The position numbers and the translations under genes are program-made. The notes beneath the pieces were generated by a model that was given only the letters and a program-made list of their open reading frames with translations, did no database searches and was not told the origin of the DNA. This document shows, piece after piece, positions 26,478 through 36,089 of a stretch of DNA of 64,000 nt. Within the stretch, counting starts at the first letter, position 1; every line of letters begins with the position of its first letter. The DNA is from Fulvivirga sediminis (GTDB taxonomy: Bacteria > Bacteroidota > Bacteroidia > Cytophagales > Cyclobacteriaceae), in NCBI RefSeq assembly GCF_016757215.1, contig NZ_JAESIY010000003.1:124001-188000 (forward strand). Reading direction: 5' to 3'.

Positions 26478-29400
26478 ATGAAATCGTTTTCTACATTCCT
26501 TCTAAAGGTATTTCTTGTTTTACTGACTTTGGTGGTAAAAGGGCAGCCCTCCGCACTTTTAAATAAAGAAATTGTTTTTGATCAGCCGCATGAAAACTTA
26601 GGTCTATCACAGCGGTCTATCAATTGTATGATAGAAGATAAGAAAGGGTATCTCTGGATAGGCACCTGGGAAGGTCTCATGCTTTATGATGGTTATACCA
26701 CCACTATCTTTCAAACTAAAGGAGTTACTGAAACTACCTTAAGTAGTAATAAAATCACGGCGCTCTATGAAGATCATGGCGGTAAGATATGGATCGGCAC
26801 TTTAATAGGAGGTCTATATCAGTATGATCAGGCTACGGGTAACTTCACTCAATATCAATATGACCCTACTAATGATCATTCTATAAGTAACAATAACGTA
26901 TGGAGTATTACTGAGTCTAAAGATGGAATTATCTGGGTTGGAACTCAACACGGCCTCAATGCTTTTGATCCAAATAAACAGGAGTTTAAGCGTTTTTATC
27001 ATTCTGATGACCCTAAAAGTATTTCTTATGATTTCGTCACATCTCTGTTTATAGATGAATCTAATAACTTATGGGCTGGAACAGAAAAAGGGCTTAATAG
27101 GCTGAAATTAAACACAATAGGGGCTGGTTTTGATAAATATTATTATCGTCTAAATGAGGATGATGGCCCTGCTAATAATTATGTGTATAAGGTTACCAGT
27201 TATAAAAATAATGGAAAAGAGGTAATATGCTGGTCGACAAAAAAAGGCCTTAAATTATTAGATTCGGAAGGTATTCATAATTATCTATACCCTGAAAGTT
27301 CATTGCGGTTTAGCTTTGTACGCACCCTTTATACTTATAAAAAGAGTAGCCAGTTCATAATGTTGGGTTCAGAGGCAGGTATTAGTCTTTTTGATCCCAA
27401 TACCCGGGAGTTTAAAAAATTTTATGGTAATTACAATGAGAGAGTTAACCTTAGTCATAATACAGTTACTTGTTTACTCATAGATCATACGGGAGTCCTT
27501 TGGGTAGGTACTAAAAAAGGGATTAATAAATTTGATACCTATAACAAGAATTTCGAGCTTTTTGAAACCAGCAGCTTTGATGATAGCCGAAGCATAATAA
27601 CAGGAATAAAAGGTAATAGTGACGGGAAATACTGGGTGAGTACCATGGGAGGCGGATTATTCCTTTTCGATCCTGATAAGACAGAATCTTCCTCTATAAA
27701 GGATTTGTTTTTACATTATAAAATTGATTCTCAAGGGGGTAATGATTTTACTGATTTCATTCAAACCATTGATGTTAGTGAGCCTGGTGTAGTATGGATC
27801 GGCACCGCTGGTGATGGAGTTTACAAATGCTATATTAATGAAAATAGCCAGAAGGTAAACCACTATGAGCATTTTAGTAGTTCAACGAAACAAAATCAAA
27901 TTTCTGATAATTATATCATGTCCATGGCGGGTGATAATCATGGAGGCATGTGGGTAGGTACCTGGAGCGGAGGACTCAATAAAATCAATGAAGATGGTAC
28001 CGTAACACATTATGGGGAGCCGGTGCTATCTCAGGCGCCGTTAGTCGCCATGTATCAAGATGGTAAAACCTTGTGGGTAGGAACCAGAGGAAAGGGGCTG
28101 TTAGCTATGGAAAACCAGGGAGATAAGATAAATGTCACACAATACCGACAATCAAAAGCAGGGTTGAATAATGATTTTATAAATGTTATCTATAAAACTA
28201 AAAATGGCCGGTTATGGATTGGTAGTGAAGGAGGATTGAATGAATTTGATAAGAAGAGTGGCCAATGGAAAAACCATGAGATTAGTCGTAATGAAAATGA
28301 AGTAGTGGTAGGTCTGCTAGAAGATAATATGGGTAAGTTATGGCTTTCAGGTTGGAATGGTATATCTGTTTTCAATCCCAAGGATTCTACTGAGTCAGTT
28401 CATCATTATGATAGAAGAGACCGTATTCAAGGAGGCTTTTTTTATAATAATGTATGCTATAAAGATGCCAAAGGCAGGCTGTTTTTTGGAGGCAACAATG
28501 GTTTAAATATTATAAAGCCAGATGAGGTGAACGAAAACCCATTTTCGCCTAAGGTGGTGCTGACAGATTTTGATATTTATAACAAGGCAGTATTGCCAAA
28601 CGAAGAGTTTAATGGTAGAGTCATTCTTGAAAATCAGCTCAATGAGACAGAGCAAATTAACCTGCATTATGATGAAAATGCCATTTCTTTTGAATTTGCT
28701 GCCCTCCATTTTTCTGCTCCGGAAAAAAATCAATATGCATATAGGCTAGTAGGATATGATAATAATTGGGAATATACAGGAGCGCAGCGCCGGTTTGCTA
28801 ATTACACTAACCTGAAATATGGCAATTATGTGTTTGAGGTGAAGGCTACTAATAATGATGGGGTGTGGGGTCTTGATGCAAAAAGAATAGCCATTCATAT
28901 TTCACCGCCCTGGTGGAAAACCTTTTGGGCGATGATGGCTTATTTTATGCTGGCTATGGCCATTTTATTGCTTTTCAGGCATCTTGTTATTGTGAGAACA
29001 AATTATATCAATGATATCAAAATGGAGCGGCTGAGGCGTGAAAGTGTTTTGAAAATGAACCAGTCTAAGCTGAAATTTTTTACTAATATATCACATGAGT
29101 TTAGAACTCCTCTTACACTAATACTTGGTCCGGTAGAAAAGCTCATAGCCTCAGGAACGGGTGGTAAATATGTTAAAGACGAACTGGATATTATCAATAA
29201 AAATGCGCAGCGCCTTTTACGTTTGGTTAATCAACTATTAGATTTTAGAAAGGCGGAATCTGGTAAGTTAAACCTTAAAGTGGCCGAAGGTAATATAGTG
29301 AAGTTTGTGAAAGAGATTAGGCTGATGTTTACAGGTTTAGCAGAGAAGTTAGGTGTGAAATTTGAGTTTTATAGCGATAGTGATAATATCAAATTGTGGT

Positions 29401-30659
29401 ATGACCGCGATCAGTTTGAAAAAATATTATTTAACCTGCTATCAAATTCGTTTAAGCATGTGCCTAAGAATGGTGTCGTGAAGATTATACTTGAAGAGAC
29501 AGATGATAAGGTTTTTATAAAAATTGAAGATAACGGCCGAGGCATTGCTCCTGAAAATATAGGTAAAATATTTAATCGTTTTTATTCCGAAGGCGAGGAT
29601 AAGTCTGGTACTGGTATTGGTCTGGCTCTAACTCGCTCTTTAGTGAAGATGCATCATGGAGAAATAGCTGTTAATAGCGTTCAAAATCAAACTACTGTCT
29701 TTACGGTCACTCTTAACAAGGGGAATGCTCATTTTGCGGATGCTGATATTATTGAGAACTTTAAGGATAGTGAATATATTGGGCATTATCACTCAATGAC
29801 TGATTTGGAAGCAGAGATTATGCCTGTGAGCCTGCCAGAGGGAAAGCCTGCTAATAATGACACACTTAAAAAGCTGCTGATCGTAGAAGATAACCTTGAG
29901 GTACGCAGACATATCAAATCGATATTTGCTGATAAATATCAGATTGTAGAGGCCGAGAACGGTCAGTTAGGACTGGCGTTGGCGGAGTCTGAGTTGCCGG
30001 ATATCATAGTTAGTGATGTTATGATGCCTGAAATGGATGGTATTGCCTTATGCAAGGCTATTAAGAAAAATACGGCTACTTCTCACATTCCTATAGTGCT
30101 GCTTACGGCTCGTACTTCTTTAATCTATAAAGTGGAGGGCCTGGAAAGTGGAGCAGATGATTACATCACCAAACCCTTCAACTATCAGGTGCTACTGTTA
30201 AAAGTCAAAAATCTCATATCAACCAGAGAGCAGCTCAGAAAGCATTTCAATGATAGCCAAACCCTCAATATTGAGCCCAAGAAAGTCACTTTTAGCTCTG
30301 CTGATGAATTGTTTATAGAAAAGGCCTTAGAAAGTGTAGAGAAAAACATGTCTAATACCGCCTATTCCGTAGAGGATTTTGGTGAAGATGTAGGTATGAG
30401 CCGAATGCAGATTTATAGAAAACTAAAAGCCCTCACAGGGCAGTCGGCTAATGAATTCATTCGTACCATCCGTCTGAAGCGAGCCGCTCAGCTTATTGAG
30501 CGAAATGAGTTTACCATTGCGGAAGTAACCTATAGAGTAGGGTTTCAGGATTTACAATATTTCAGAAGCTGCTTTAAAAAATATTTTGGGGTTAATCCTT
30601 CAGAGTATGGCATAAGTGATGAAGAAGAGGAAACAGCCATAAGTGAGGAGCAGAAGTAA
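26478..30659 (+). CDS. Hybrid two-component system (HTCS) regulator of the mannan locus
   Basis: 1393 residues combining sensor and regulator in one chain. Order: signal peptide (1-22); about 14 Reg_prop repeats forming two periplasmic beta-propellers (~40-690, repeated WIGT/WVGT motifs); Y_Y_Y domain (~697-800); TM helix (~813-835); HisKA with His873 in FTNISHEFRTPLTL; HATPase with EDNGRGIAPENIGKIF and GTGIGLALTRSLV; receiver with Asp1180 in IIVSDVMMPEMDG; AraC-type HTH (~1290-1380, VGFQDLQYFRSCFKKYFGVNPSEY). HTCS proteins bind an oligosaccharide in the periplasm and activate nearby utilisation genes; here the ligand is presumably a manno-oligosaccharide. All catalytic elements look intact. 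Confidence 0.95.
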   Translation: MKSFSTFLLKVFLVLLTLVVKGQPSALLNKEIVFDQPHENLGLSQRSINCMIEDKKGYLWIGTWEGLMLYDGYTTTIFQTKGVTETTLSSNKITALYEDHGGKIWIGTLIGGLYQYDQATGNFTQYQYDPTNDHSISNNNVWSITESKDGIIWVGTQHGLNAFDPNKQEFKRFYHSDDPKSISYDFVTSLFIDESNNLWAGTEKGLNRLKLNTIGAGFDKYYYRLNEDDGPANNYVYKVTSYKNNGKEVICWSTKKGLKLLDSEGIHNYLYPESSLRFSFVRTLYTYKKSSQFIMLGSEAGISLFDPNTREFKKFYGNYNERVNLSHNTVTCLLIDHTGVLWVGTKKGINKFDTYNKNFELFETSSFDDSRSIITGIKGNSDGKYWVSTMGGGLFLFDPDKTESSSIKDLFLHYKIDSQGGNDFTDFIQTIDVSEPGVVWIGTAGDGVYKCYINENSQKVNHYEHFSSSTKQNQISDNYIMSMAGDNHGGMWVGTWSGGLNKINEDGTVTHYGEPVLSQAPLVAMYQDGKTLWVGTRGKGLLAMENQGDKINVTQYRQSKAGLNNDFINVIYKTKNGRLWIGSEGGLNEFDKKSGQWKNHEISRNENEVVVGLLEDNMGKLWLSGWNGISVFNPKDSTESVHHYDRRDRIQGGFFYNNVCYKDAKGRLFFGGNNGLNIIKPDEVNENPFSPKVVLTDFDIYNKAVLPNEEFNGRVILENQLNETEQINLHYDENAISFEFAALHFSAPEKNQYAYRLVGYDNNWEYTGAQRRFANYTNLKYGNYVFEVKATNNDGVWGLDAKRIAIHISPPWWKTFWAMMAYFMLAMAILLLFRHLVIVRTNYINDIKMERLRRESVLKMNQSKLKFFTNISHEFRTPLTLILGPVEKLIASGTGGKYVKDELDIINKNAQRLLRLVNQLLDFRKAESGKLNLKVAEGNIVKFVKEIRLMFTGLAEKLGVKFEFYSDSDNIKLWYDRDQFEKILFNLLSNSFKHVPKNGVVKIILEETDDKVFIKIEDNGRGIAPENIGKIFNRFYSEGEDKSGTGIGLALTRSLVKMHHGEIAVNSVQNQTTVFTVTLNKGNAHFADADIIENFKDSEYIGHYHSMTDLEAEIMPVSLPEGKPANNDTLKKLLIVEDNLEVRRHIKSIFADKYQIVEAENGQLGLALAESELPDIIVSDVMMPEMDGIALCKAIKKNTATSHIPIVLLTARTSLIYKVEGLESGADDYITKPFNYQVLLLKVKNLISTREQLRKHFNDSQTLNIEPKKVTFSSADELFIEKALESVEKNMSNTAYSVEDFGEDVGMSRMQIYRKLKALTGQSANEFIRTIRLKRAAQLIERNEFTIAEVTYRVGFQDLQYFRSCFKKYFGVNPSEYGISDEEEETAISEEQK

Positions 30660-30738
30660 AATATATCCACTAAAAATGTGACATAGGCCATGGTTCAAAA
30701 AGTGTATAATGCCCCATATTAGAGGAAAAATACATCTT

Positions 30739-32028
30739 ATGAATCAGCGAGCCAGTCTAACTACTCTTGTTCTATTTTTCATTTCATTCTATGGATTTAG
30801 TCAGCAGTTCGTTGCCGTAAAAGACGGGCTATTGTATCATCGGGGAGAACCCTATTATTTTATAGGTACTAACTATTGGTACGGCATGAACTTGGGTTCA
30901 CCTGGTAAAGGCGGAGATAGGGAGCGATTGAAGCGCGAACTGGATCACTTGCAGCAAATAGGCATTAGCAATTTGAGAATTATTGGAGCGTCAGAAGGGC
31001 CTAATGATGCGCCATACAGAGTGGTGCCATCCTTACAGCCAGAAGCCGGGGAGTATGATGAAGAAGTATTTCAAGGTTTAGATTTCCTTTTGGTAGAGAT
31101 GAAAAAAAGAGGTCTCACCGCGGCTGTAAGCCTTAATAATTTTTGGATATGGAGTGGAGGCATGGCTCAGTATATTGCATGGGCTAATGATTCAGCCATG
31201 GTGTATTCTCCTCCGGTAGAAAATACAAGCTGGAACCTTTTCCAGAAACACACCAGCTCTTTCTTTGCTGATAAAAAGGCTAATAAATTGTATAAACAGT
31301 TTATTAAAATAATCATTAACAGAACAAACACTATTAGTGGCGTGAAATATAAAGATGACCCTACCATTATGTCGTGGCAGCTTAGCAATGAGCCGAGAGG
31401 CTACACTAATGTTGAGGCTTATCGTAAGTGGGTAGATGAGACAGCGCATTTTATACAGAAAAAGGATAAAAACCACTTGGTAAGCATAGGTTCTGAAGGT
31501 AATACGGCCACCTACCATGCAGGTAATAATTTTTGGGAAGATCATCAAAGTAAATATATAGACTATGCAACCATGCATATCTGGGTAGAAAACTGGGCTT
31601 GGTATGATCCTTCTAAGGGTAGCGAAGATCTTGATTCTGCCATTTATAAAGCAAAGCGGTATTTACATGAACACTTGGCTTTAAGCCAAAAGATGAATAA
31701 ACCATTAGTCTTAGAAGAATTTGGAGTGGCTCGTGATAATGGTTCTTTCGAGATATCGGCTACTACTGAAAATAGAAATAAGTTTTTTATAGCCATTTTT
31801 GAAGAGGTTTACGAAAATGCAGATAAAGGTCTTATGGGATGTAATTTCTGGTCGTACTCAGGAGAGGGCAGACCCAAAAAAGCAGCTGGCCTATGGCATG
31901 CCGGAGATCCTTTCACAGGAGACCCTCCTCATGAGCAGCAAGGGTGGTACTCTATTTATGACGTAGACAGCGGCACACTGGAGTTGATAAATAGATACGC
32001 TCAGATGTTCAAAAGTTTGCCTCAGTAG
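30739..32028 (+). CDS. GH5 (subfamily 7-like) endo-beta-mannanase
   Basis: About 429 residues from the ATG at 30739, which gives a clean signal peptide (TLVLFFISFYGFSQQ); an in-frame ATG at 30709 would add ten residues before it. GH5 markers: acid/base Glu218 in SWQLSNEPRGY, nucleophile Glu327 in LVLEEFGVAR, plus FIGTNYWYGMNLG at the start and FWSYSGEGRP near the end, as in mannan endo-1,4-beta-mannosidases of subfamily 7. No lipobox, so secreted or periplasmic. It follows the regulator directly. With the GH26 enzyme it gives the locus two unrelated mannanases, probably differing in tolerance to glucose or acetyl substituents (inference). Confidence 0.9.
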   Translation: MNQRASLTTLVLFFISFYGFSQQFVAVKDGLLYHRGEPYYFIGTNYWYGMNLGSPGKGGDRERLKRELDHLQQIGISNLRIIGASEGPNDAPYRVVPSLQPEAGEYDEEVFQGLDFLLVEMKKRGLTAAVSLNNFWIWSGGMAQYIAWANDSAMVYSPPVENTSWNLFQKHTSSFFADKKANKLYKQFIKIIINRTNTISGVKYKDDPTIMSWQLSNEPRGYTNVEAYRKWVDETAHFIQKKDKNHLVSIGSEGNTATYHAGNNFWEDHQSKYIDYATMHIWVENWAWYDPSKGSEDLDSAIYKAKRYLHEHLALSQKMNKPLVLEEFGVARDNGSFEISATTENRNKFFIAIFEEVYENADKGLMGCNFWSYSGEGRPKKAAGLWHAGDPFTGDPPHEQQGWYSIYDVDSGTLELINRYAQMFKSLPQ

Positions 32029-32088
32029 TCTTTCTATATTGATTCTGTGCAATAGTTTTTGTATATTATATGAAACGCTATTTCACGG

Positions 32089-32538
32089 ATGTTACTGTTT
32101 TATTCAATATGTTTCTGTGTCCTCTCGGGCATGCAGGCTATTATTCCATTCAGAGAATCTGACTCATATGATATGAAGGTGGAATATAAGCTGAAGGAGA
32201 AGCCTGCTTCTTTGTACCAACAAAATAATGGAACACTGGAAAATAGTATATTGCCTCATTTAGAATTAGCTATTGATATCACCTCCATAGAGCCAGAAGA
32301 ATTCAGGGTTAATGTAATGAGTGGTCAAGGGGGAGAAGTGATGAGTAAAAGGCTTAAAAAGCCCATCACGCTAACGCTAAGCCTGGGGTTCACCGATGAT
32401 ATTTTTGATGACCTTAAACCAGATACTTATCATATCTATTTTTCTGATAAAGACGGAGATATTTTATCACAACTGAAAGTACAGGTAAAAAAAGATAAAA
32501 GCTTACATTTTAATGATCGATTTGTTAGGAATTTATAA
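32089..32538 (+). CDS. Small exported protein of unknown function
   Basis: 149 residues with a hydrophobic N-terminus (LLFYSICFCVLSGMQA), then a beta-strand-rich body (EYKLKEKPASLY; LEFAVDIT-like strands; KPDTYHIYFSDKDGDILSQLKVQVKKD) that resembles a small beta-sandwich or secretion-tail-like fold. I do not recognise a family. It lies 60 bases after the GH5 mannanase on the same strand and may belong to the same transcript, since no terminator separates them. Confidence 0.6.
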   Translation: MLLFYSICFCVLSGMQAIIPFRESDSYDMKVEYKLKEKPASLYQQNNGTLENSILPHLELAIDITSIEPEEFRVNVMSGQGGEVMSKRLKKPITLTLSLGFTDDIFDDLKPDTYHIYFSDKDGDILSQLKVQVKKDKSLHFNDRFVRNL

Positions 32539-32632
32539 TCTTAATTTTCAGACAATCAGTTGTTTATATGAGTGATTTTTAAGTTGGCCTCATTATTGTT
32601 TTTCATGTAGTATCATTATAAAGATTACTGAC

Positions 32633-33049
32633 ATGAGAAAACATTTACTTTTAATAATTCCCATAGTTCTTTTACTGGCTAGTTGTGATGTGGTAGTGGT
32701 GGAAGAACCTGTACCTGTAATAGTTAATACAAGAGATCAGTTTTTAGGTTACTATGAGGTGGATGAGTATAGTAGCACATTTGATGAATCTGTTTACTAT
32801 AACATGCGCGTGGTTGTAGGTGAATATAGTGATGAGGTATTCCTTACTAACTTTTATGGAGCCAATATTGATGTTTTGGCCGAGATCAATGGAAATAGTA
32901 TTTATATCCCCAACCAACGAGTAGATGGCTATTATATTCAGGGTAATGGTAGGATAAGTGGTAATAGGCTTGTAATCAATTTCAGCGTAGATGACTATTA
33001 TGATCATCATGTTCCCACTAATTATTGTGAATTAGTAGGTTATAGGTAA
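32633..33049 (+). CDS. Small lipoprotein of unknown function
   Basis: 138 residues with a classic lipoprotein signal: basic start MRKH, hydrophobic LLLIIPIVLLLA, lipobox LLASC (Cys at ~residue 18). After the cysteine come short valine-rich strands (DVVVVEEPVPVIV) and a tyrosine- and asparagine-rich beta domain with ISGNRLVINFSVDDYYDHH. The layout is like small Bacteroidota lipocalin-like or META-type lipoproteins, but no certain match. It ends before a terminator at 33071. Confidence 0.75.
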   Translation: MRKHLLLIIPIVLLLASCDVVVVEEPVPVIVNTRDQFLGYYEVDEYSSTFDESVYYNMRVVVGEYSDEVFLTNFYGANIDVLAEINGNSIYIPNQRVDGYYIQGNGRISGNRLVINFSVDDYYDHHVPTNYCELVGYR

Positions 33050-33070
33050 GATATTTTATTTAATGAAGTG

Positions 33071-33103
33071 GCCTATTCAATAAATTTGGATAGGCTTTTT
33101 TTT
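33071..33103 (+). terminator. Intrinsic terminator after lipoprotein gene
   Basis: GCCTATTC (33071-33078) pairs with GGATAGGC (33088-33095) through one G-U pair, followed by eight T residues. It closes the transcript that may begin with the mannan genes. Confidence 0.8.
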
Positions 33104-33318
33104 ATGTTCTTTTTTTGAGCAGATCTAATGAGCTTCTTTTGGTGACTTTAAATTCTTAGTCTATATTCACTCATTAAATACGCACACATTGTATTCTATA
33201 GCAGAATTAGTAAAAGCTTATTTCTGGTGTGATCTTACAGGTAGTCTTAAAGAATCTTTTGAAAGTATCCTGGTATAGCTTGTGTGCTGCATTGAAAATT
33301 AAAACGTAGTGTTTAGGA

Positions 33319-35187
33319 ATGGTAGGTTTATTAAGAAAGTGCTTTTTAATATTTGTTATTACTCTTTGTCAGCTTGCTAATGCTCAAACAGGGAGCGAGA
33401 ACGAGCCGATAAGGTATGTAGGAGGTCAGCATATTGATCCATTTAGGCATGAGGCAGGACTGAGGTATGCCATAGGGGTAGAGAACATCCAAACCTTAAG
33501 AGCTAACAGAACCAACCCCGACATGAGTGACGGATATGGTTGGACATACAATCATGCATCGAACCTGGCTTATTGGAATGGACAGTTTTACCAACAATAC
33601 ATCAGTGGTGAAGCAGATGAGCATATAGCTCCAGTGCAAACTATGCTGGTTACGTCGAAAAATGGTAAAGACTGGGGGTTTCCTCAAGTTGCATTTGCTC
33701 CTTATGAAGCTCCAAAGGATGTTGATATTCCTAAGGGTTCCACGGGGTATATGATGCACCAACGCATGGGTTTTTACGTGGCACCTAATGGCAGATTGCT
33801 AACAGTGGCCTTCTATGGACATACAGAAAACCCTTTCGGTGAAAATGGTATCGGTCGGGTAGCGCGGGAGATTTATAAGGATGGTAGCATGGGGCCTATT
33901 TATTTTATTCGATATGATAGCCAGACCAAATGGAATGAGACTAACACATCTTATCCTTTTTATAAAAAATCAAAAGATAAAGGATTTAGAGCAGCTTGCG
34001 CTGCGCTGTTATCTGATAAATTAATGACCTGGCAGTGGTTTGAAGAAGACAATGGCGCGGATGGCTTTTATGCACCTAATCATCTGGATAGATCTCATCA
34101 GGCATTTAACTGGTACGCCCGAAAAGATGGTAAAATAGTAGGGCTTTGGAAGAAGTCTTATGCGGCACTTTCTATTGATGGTGGCGTTAGCTTTACTGAT
34201 CCTGTTAAAGCATCTACTTTTGTGATGTCTGGAGGTAAAGTTTGGGGGCAACAGACGGAAGATGGCAGGTATGCTATTTCTTATAACCCAATAGATCAGA
34301 CCCAGTATCGATTTCCTTTGGCCATAACTACCAGCGATGATGGTATTATCTATGATAACCTGTTATTAGTGCAGGCAGAGGTGCCTCCAAGAAGGTTTAC
34401 TGGCAGATGGAAAGATTTTGGTCCTTGCTACATGCGAGGCATATTGCCTGGCAATGGAAATGCCCCCGGTACGGATATGTGGATGACCTATAGCATGAAC
34501 AAAGAAGATATGTGGGTTTGTCGTATTCCTACTCCAATTAAATATGAAGTGACTCAGGATGTAAAAGATGATTTCGAAAATATGACTGCCGAAGGCGCTG
34601 TTGTTGATTGGAATTTATATTCTCCGAAATGGGCTAAAGTGCAATTGATAAAAGAGACTCATGCTAATCAGTGTCTTCAATTAACAGACAGTGATCCTTA
34701 TGACTATGCAAGGGCTATTCGAGTATTTCAGGAAGGAAAAAATGTGAATGCCAGCTTTAAGGTTAAAGTGGAGGAAGCAGATACCGCTATGTTTGAAATA
34801 GAAATAGTAGATAAATTTGGGAATAGACCAGTGCAGTTATCCTTCGATGGGGATGGATTTATCAAAGCATTTAATGGTGATAGAATGGTCTCTTTGATTC
34901 CATATAAAAAAAGCCAATGGTATTCATTAAGAGTGAATTATAATGCTGATGGCATTGGTAGCTATTCTGTCTATGTTGATGATAAATTGCTGGCAGAAAA
35001 TCTACCTGCAGCCATGGCAGTAAAGTCAGTGGAGCGTATTTCATTCAGAACGGGCAGTTATAGAAATACACCTGACAGAAGCACCCCAAATGAAACGAAT
35101 GACCCTCCCTTGCCAGGAGCAGATATAAGGCAAAAAGAATCAAAATATTTAATTGATGATGTGTTTATCTCTAGTCAGCGAGATTGA
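33319..35187 (+). CDS. Secreted sialidase-fold-like protein with C-terminal lectin-like domain
   Basis: 622 residues with a signal peptide (cleavage near ANAQ, residue ~23). The N-terminal ~410 residues contain repeated short strands with BNR-like features (VTSKNGKDWGFPQ, LSIDGGVSFTDP, ITTSDDGIIYDN), consistent with a five- to seven-bladed propeller. The last ~190 residues (from DDFENMTAEG) look like a concanavalin/LamG-type sandwich. Histidine- and aspartate-rich segments (GGQHIDPFRHEAG; APNHLDRSHQAF; EADEH) could hold an active site. Enzymes of this look include sialidases, rhamnosidases and arabinofuranosidases, but the canonical sialidase arginine triad is not obvious. Substrate unknown. 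Its own transcript, flanked by terminators. Confidence 0.72.
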   Translation: MVGLLRKCFLIFVITLCQLANAQTGSENEPIRYVGGQHIDPFRHEAGLRYAIGVENIQTLRANRTNPDMSDGYGWTYNHASNLAYWNGQFYQQYISGEADEHIAPVQTMLVTSKNGKDWGFPQVAFAPYEAPKDVDIPKGSTGYMMHQRMGFYVAPNGRLLTVAFYGHTENPFGENGIGRVAREIYKDGSMGPIYFIRYDSQTKWNETNTSYPFYKKSKDKGFRAACAALLSDKLMTWQWFEEDNGADGFYAPNHLDRSHQAFNWYARKDGKIVGLWKKSYAALSIDGGVSFTDPVKASTFVMSGGKVWGQQTEDGRYAISYNPIDQTQYRFPLAITTSDDGIIYDNLLLVQAEVPPRRFTGRWKDFGPCYMRGILPGNGNAPGTDMWMTYSMNKEDMWVCRIPTPIKYEVTQDVKDDFENMTAEGAVVDWNLYSPKWAKVQLIKETHANQCLQLTDSDPYDYARAIRVFQEGKNVNASFKVKVEEADTAMFEIEIVDKFGNRPVQLSFDGDGFIKAFNGDRMVSLIPYKKSQWYSLRVNYNADGIGSYSVYVDDKLLAENLPAAMAVKSVERISFRTGSYRNTPDRSTPNETNDPPLPGADIRQKESKYLIDDVFISSQRD

Positions 35188-35213
35188 GCCAATCGGTTGA
35201 TGTGATTGAGAAT

Positions 35214-35250
35214 AATAAAGCCTTTCAAAATTAATTGAAAGGCTTTATTT
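35214..35250. terminator. Bidirectional intrinsic terminator between convergent genes
   Basis: A perfect 15-bp stem, AATAAAGCCTTTCAA (35214-35228) with TTGAAAGGCTTTATT (35235-35249), and a 6-base loop. A-rich on one side and T-rich on the other, so it can serve both the propeller-like gene and the leftward exonuclease gene. Confidence 0.88.
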
Positions 35251-35268
35251 TAAGTTTAAAGTGCTCTT

Positions 35269-36081
35269 TTATCTGTTTAAAGATGAAAAGGCTTTAAGTT
35301 TTATTTCGGTAAGCCTCCTTTTGGTGTCTTGAGGGAAGTCTCCTCTCATCATCCATTCGTAATAATTAGGCTCTGCTTTTAATACATCGGTTACAGGTCT
35401 ATTTCTGTGCTTCCCAAAGTTAAAGCACGGTACACCGTCATTATTGAGTACTATCCTTCCTGCCAGGTCTACCATGTTAGTAGAGGTAAGCTGATGCAGG
35501 GTCTCCATGTTGTTTTCGATAACACCAAGCTTATTTCCCAGGTTATCTACCACTTCCTGTCCATCATATTTTTCTACCTGAGCTTCTAAAACGGCCAAGG
35601 TGGCTTTAGTATCAGCTTCGGCACTATGGGCATCAGTAAGCTCTTTTCCGCAATAAAATTTGTATGCCGCAGAAAGCGTTCTTTTCTCCATCATGTGGAA
35701 GATCTTTTGAGCATCTATGAGCTTTCTTTTGCTTACATCAAAGTCTATTCCAACACGCAAAAACTCTTCTACCAGTAGAGGTACATCAAATTTAAGTATG
35801 TTGAAGCCTGCCAGGTCAGAGCCTTCAAGAAACTGAGCAAAGCTTTTGGCTACACTCTTGAAAGTAGGCGCATCTTTTACATCTTCATCATAAATGCCAT
35901 GGATAACGCTGGTCTCTGCTGGTATAGGTACAGTAGGATTAATTTTATTAGTCTTTACTATTGTTTCTCCATTCGGCATTACCTTCACTACCGATATTTC
36001 TATTATCCTATCCTTCACCACACTGGTTCCGGTAGTTTCAAGGTCGAAAAATGTTAATGGATTTTTTAGTTTAAGCTTCAT
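35269..36081 (-). CDS. DnaQ-like 3'-5' exonuclease (DEDDh)
   Basis: 270 residues. Exo I motif FFDLETTGT (Asp13, Glu15), Exo II in LAGFNILKFDVPLL and Exo III in DAHSAEADTKATL (the DEDDh histidine and last aspartate) are all present. After the nuclease domain (~1-175) comes an ExoX-type C-terminal tail (FNFGKHRNRPVTDVLKAEPNYYEWMM, ~220-250). It is more like a stand-alone exonuclease X/proofreading-type enzyme than the short PolIII epsilon subunit. It lies 8 bases from the downstream end of the Mpl gene on the same strand. Confidence 0.9.
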   Translation of the reverse strand: MKLKLKNPLTFFDLETTGTSVVKDRIIEISVVKVMPNGETIVKTNKINPTVPIPAETSVIHGIYDEDVKDAPTFKSVAKSFAQFLEGSDLAGFNILKFDVPLLVEEFLRVGIDFDVSKRKLIDAQKIFHMMEKRTLSAAYKFYCGKELTDAHSAEADTKATLAVLEAQVEKYDGQEVVDNLGNKLGVIENNMETLHQLTSTNMVDLAGRIVLNNDGVPCFNFGKHRNRPVTDVLKAEPNYYEWMMRGDFPQDTKRRLTEIKLKAFSSLNR

Positions 36082-36089
36082 GAAGCAAA

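Noticed and set aside
31192-31578. Antisense frame of 128 codons in the GH5 mannanase
   Set aside because: Overlaps the catalytic domain of a clear enzyme; no start context or family.
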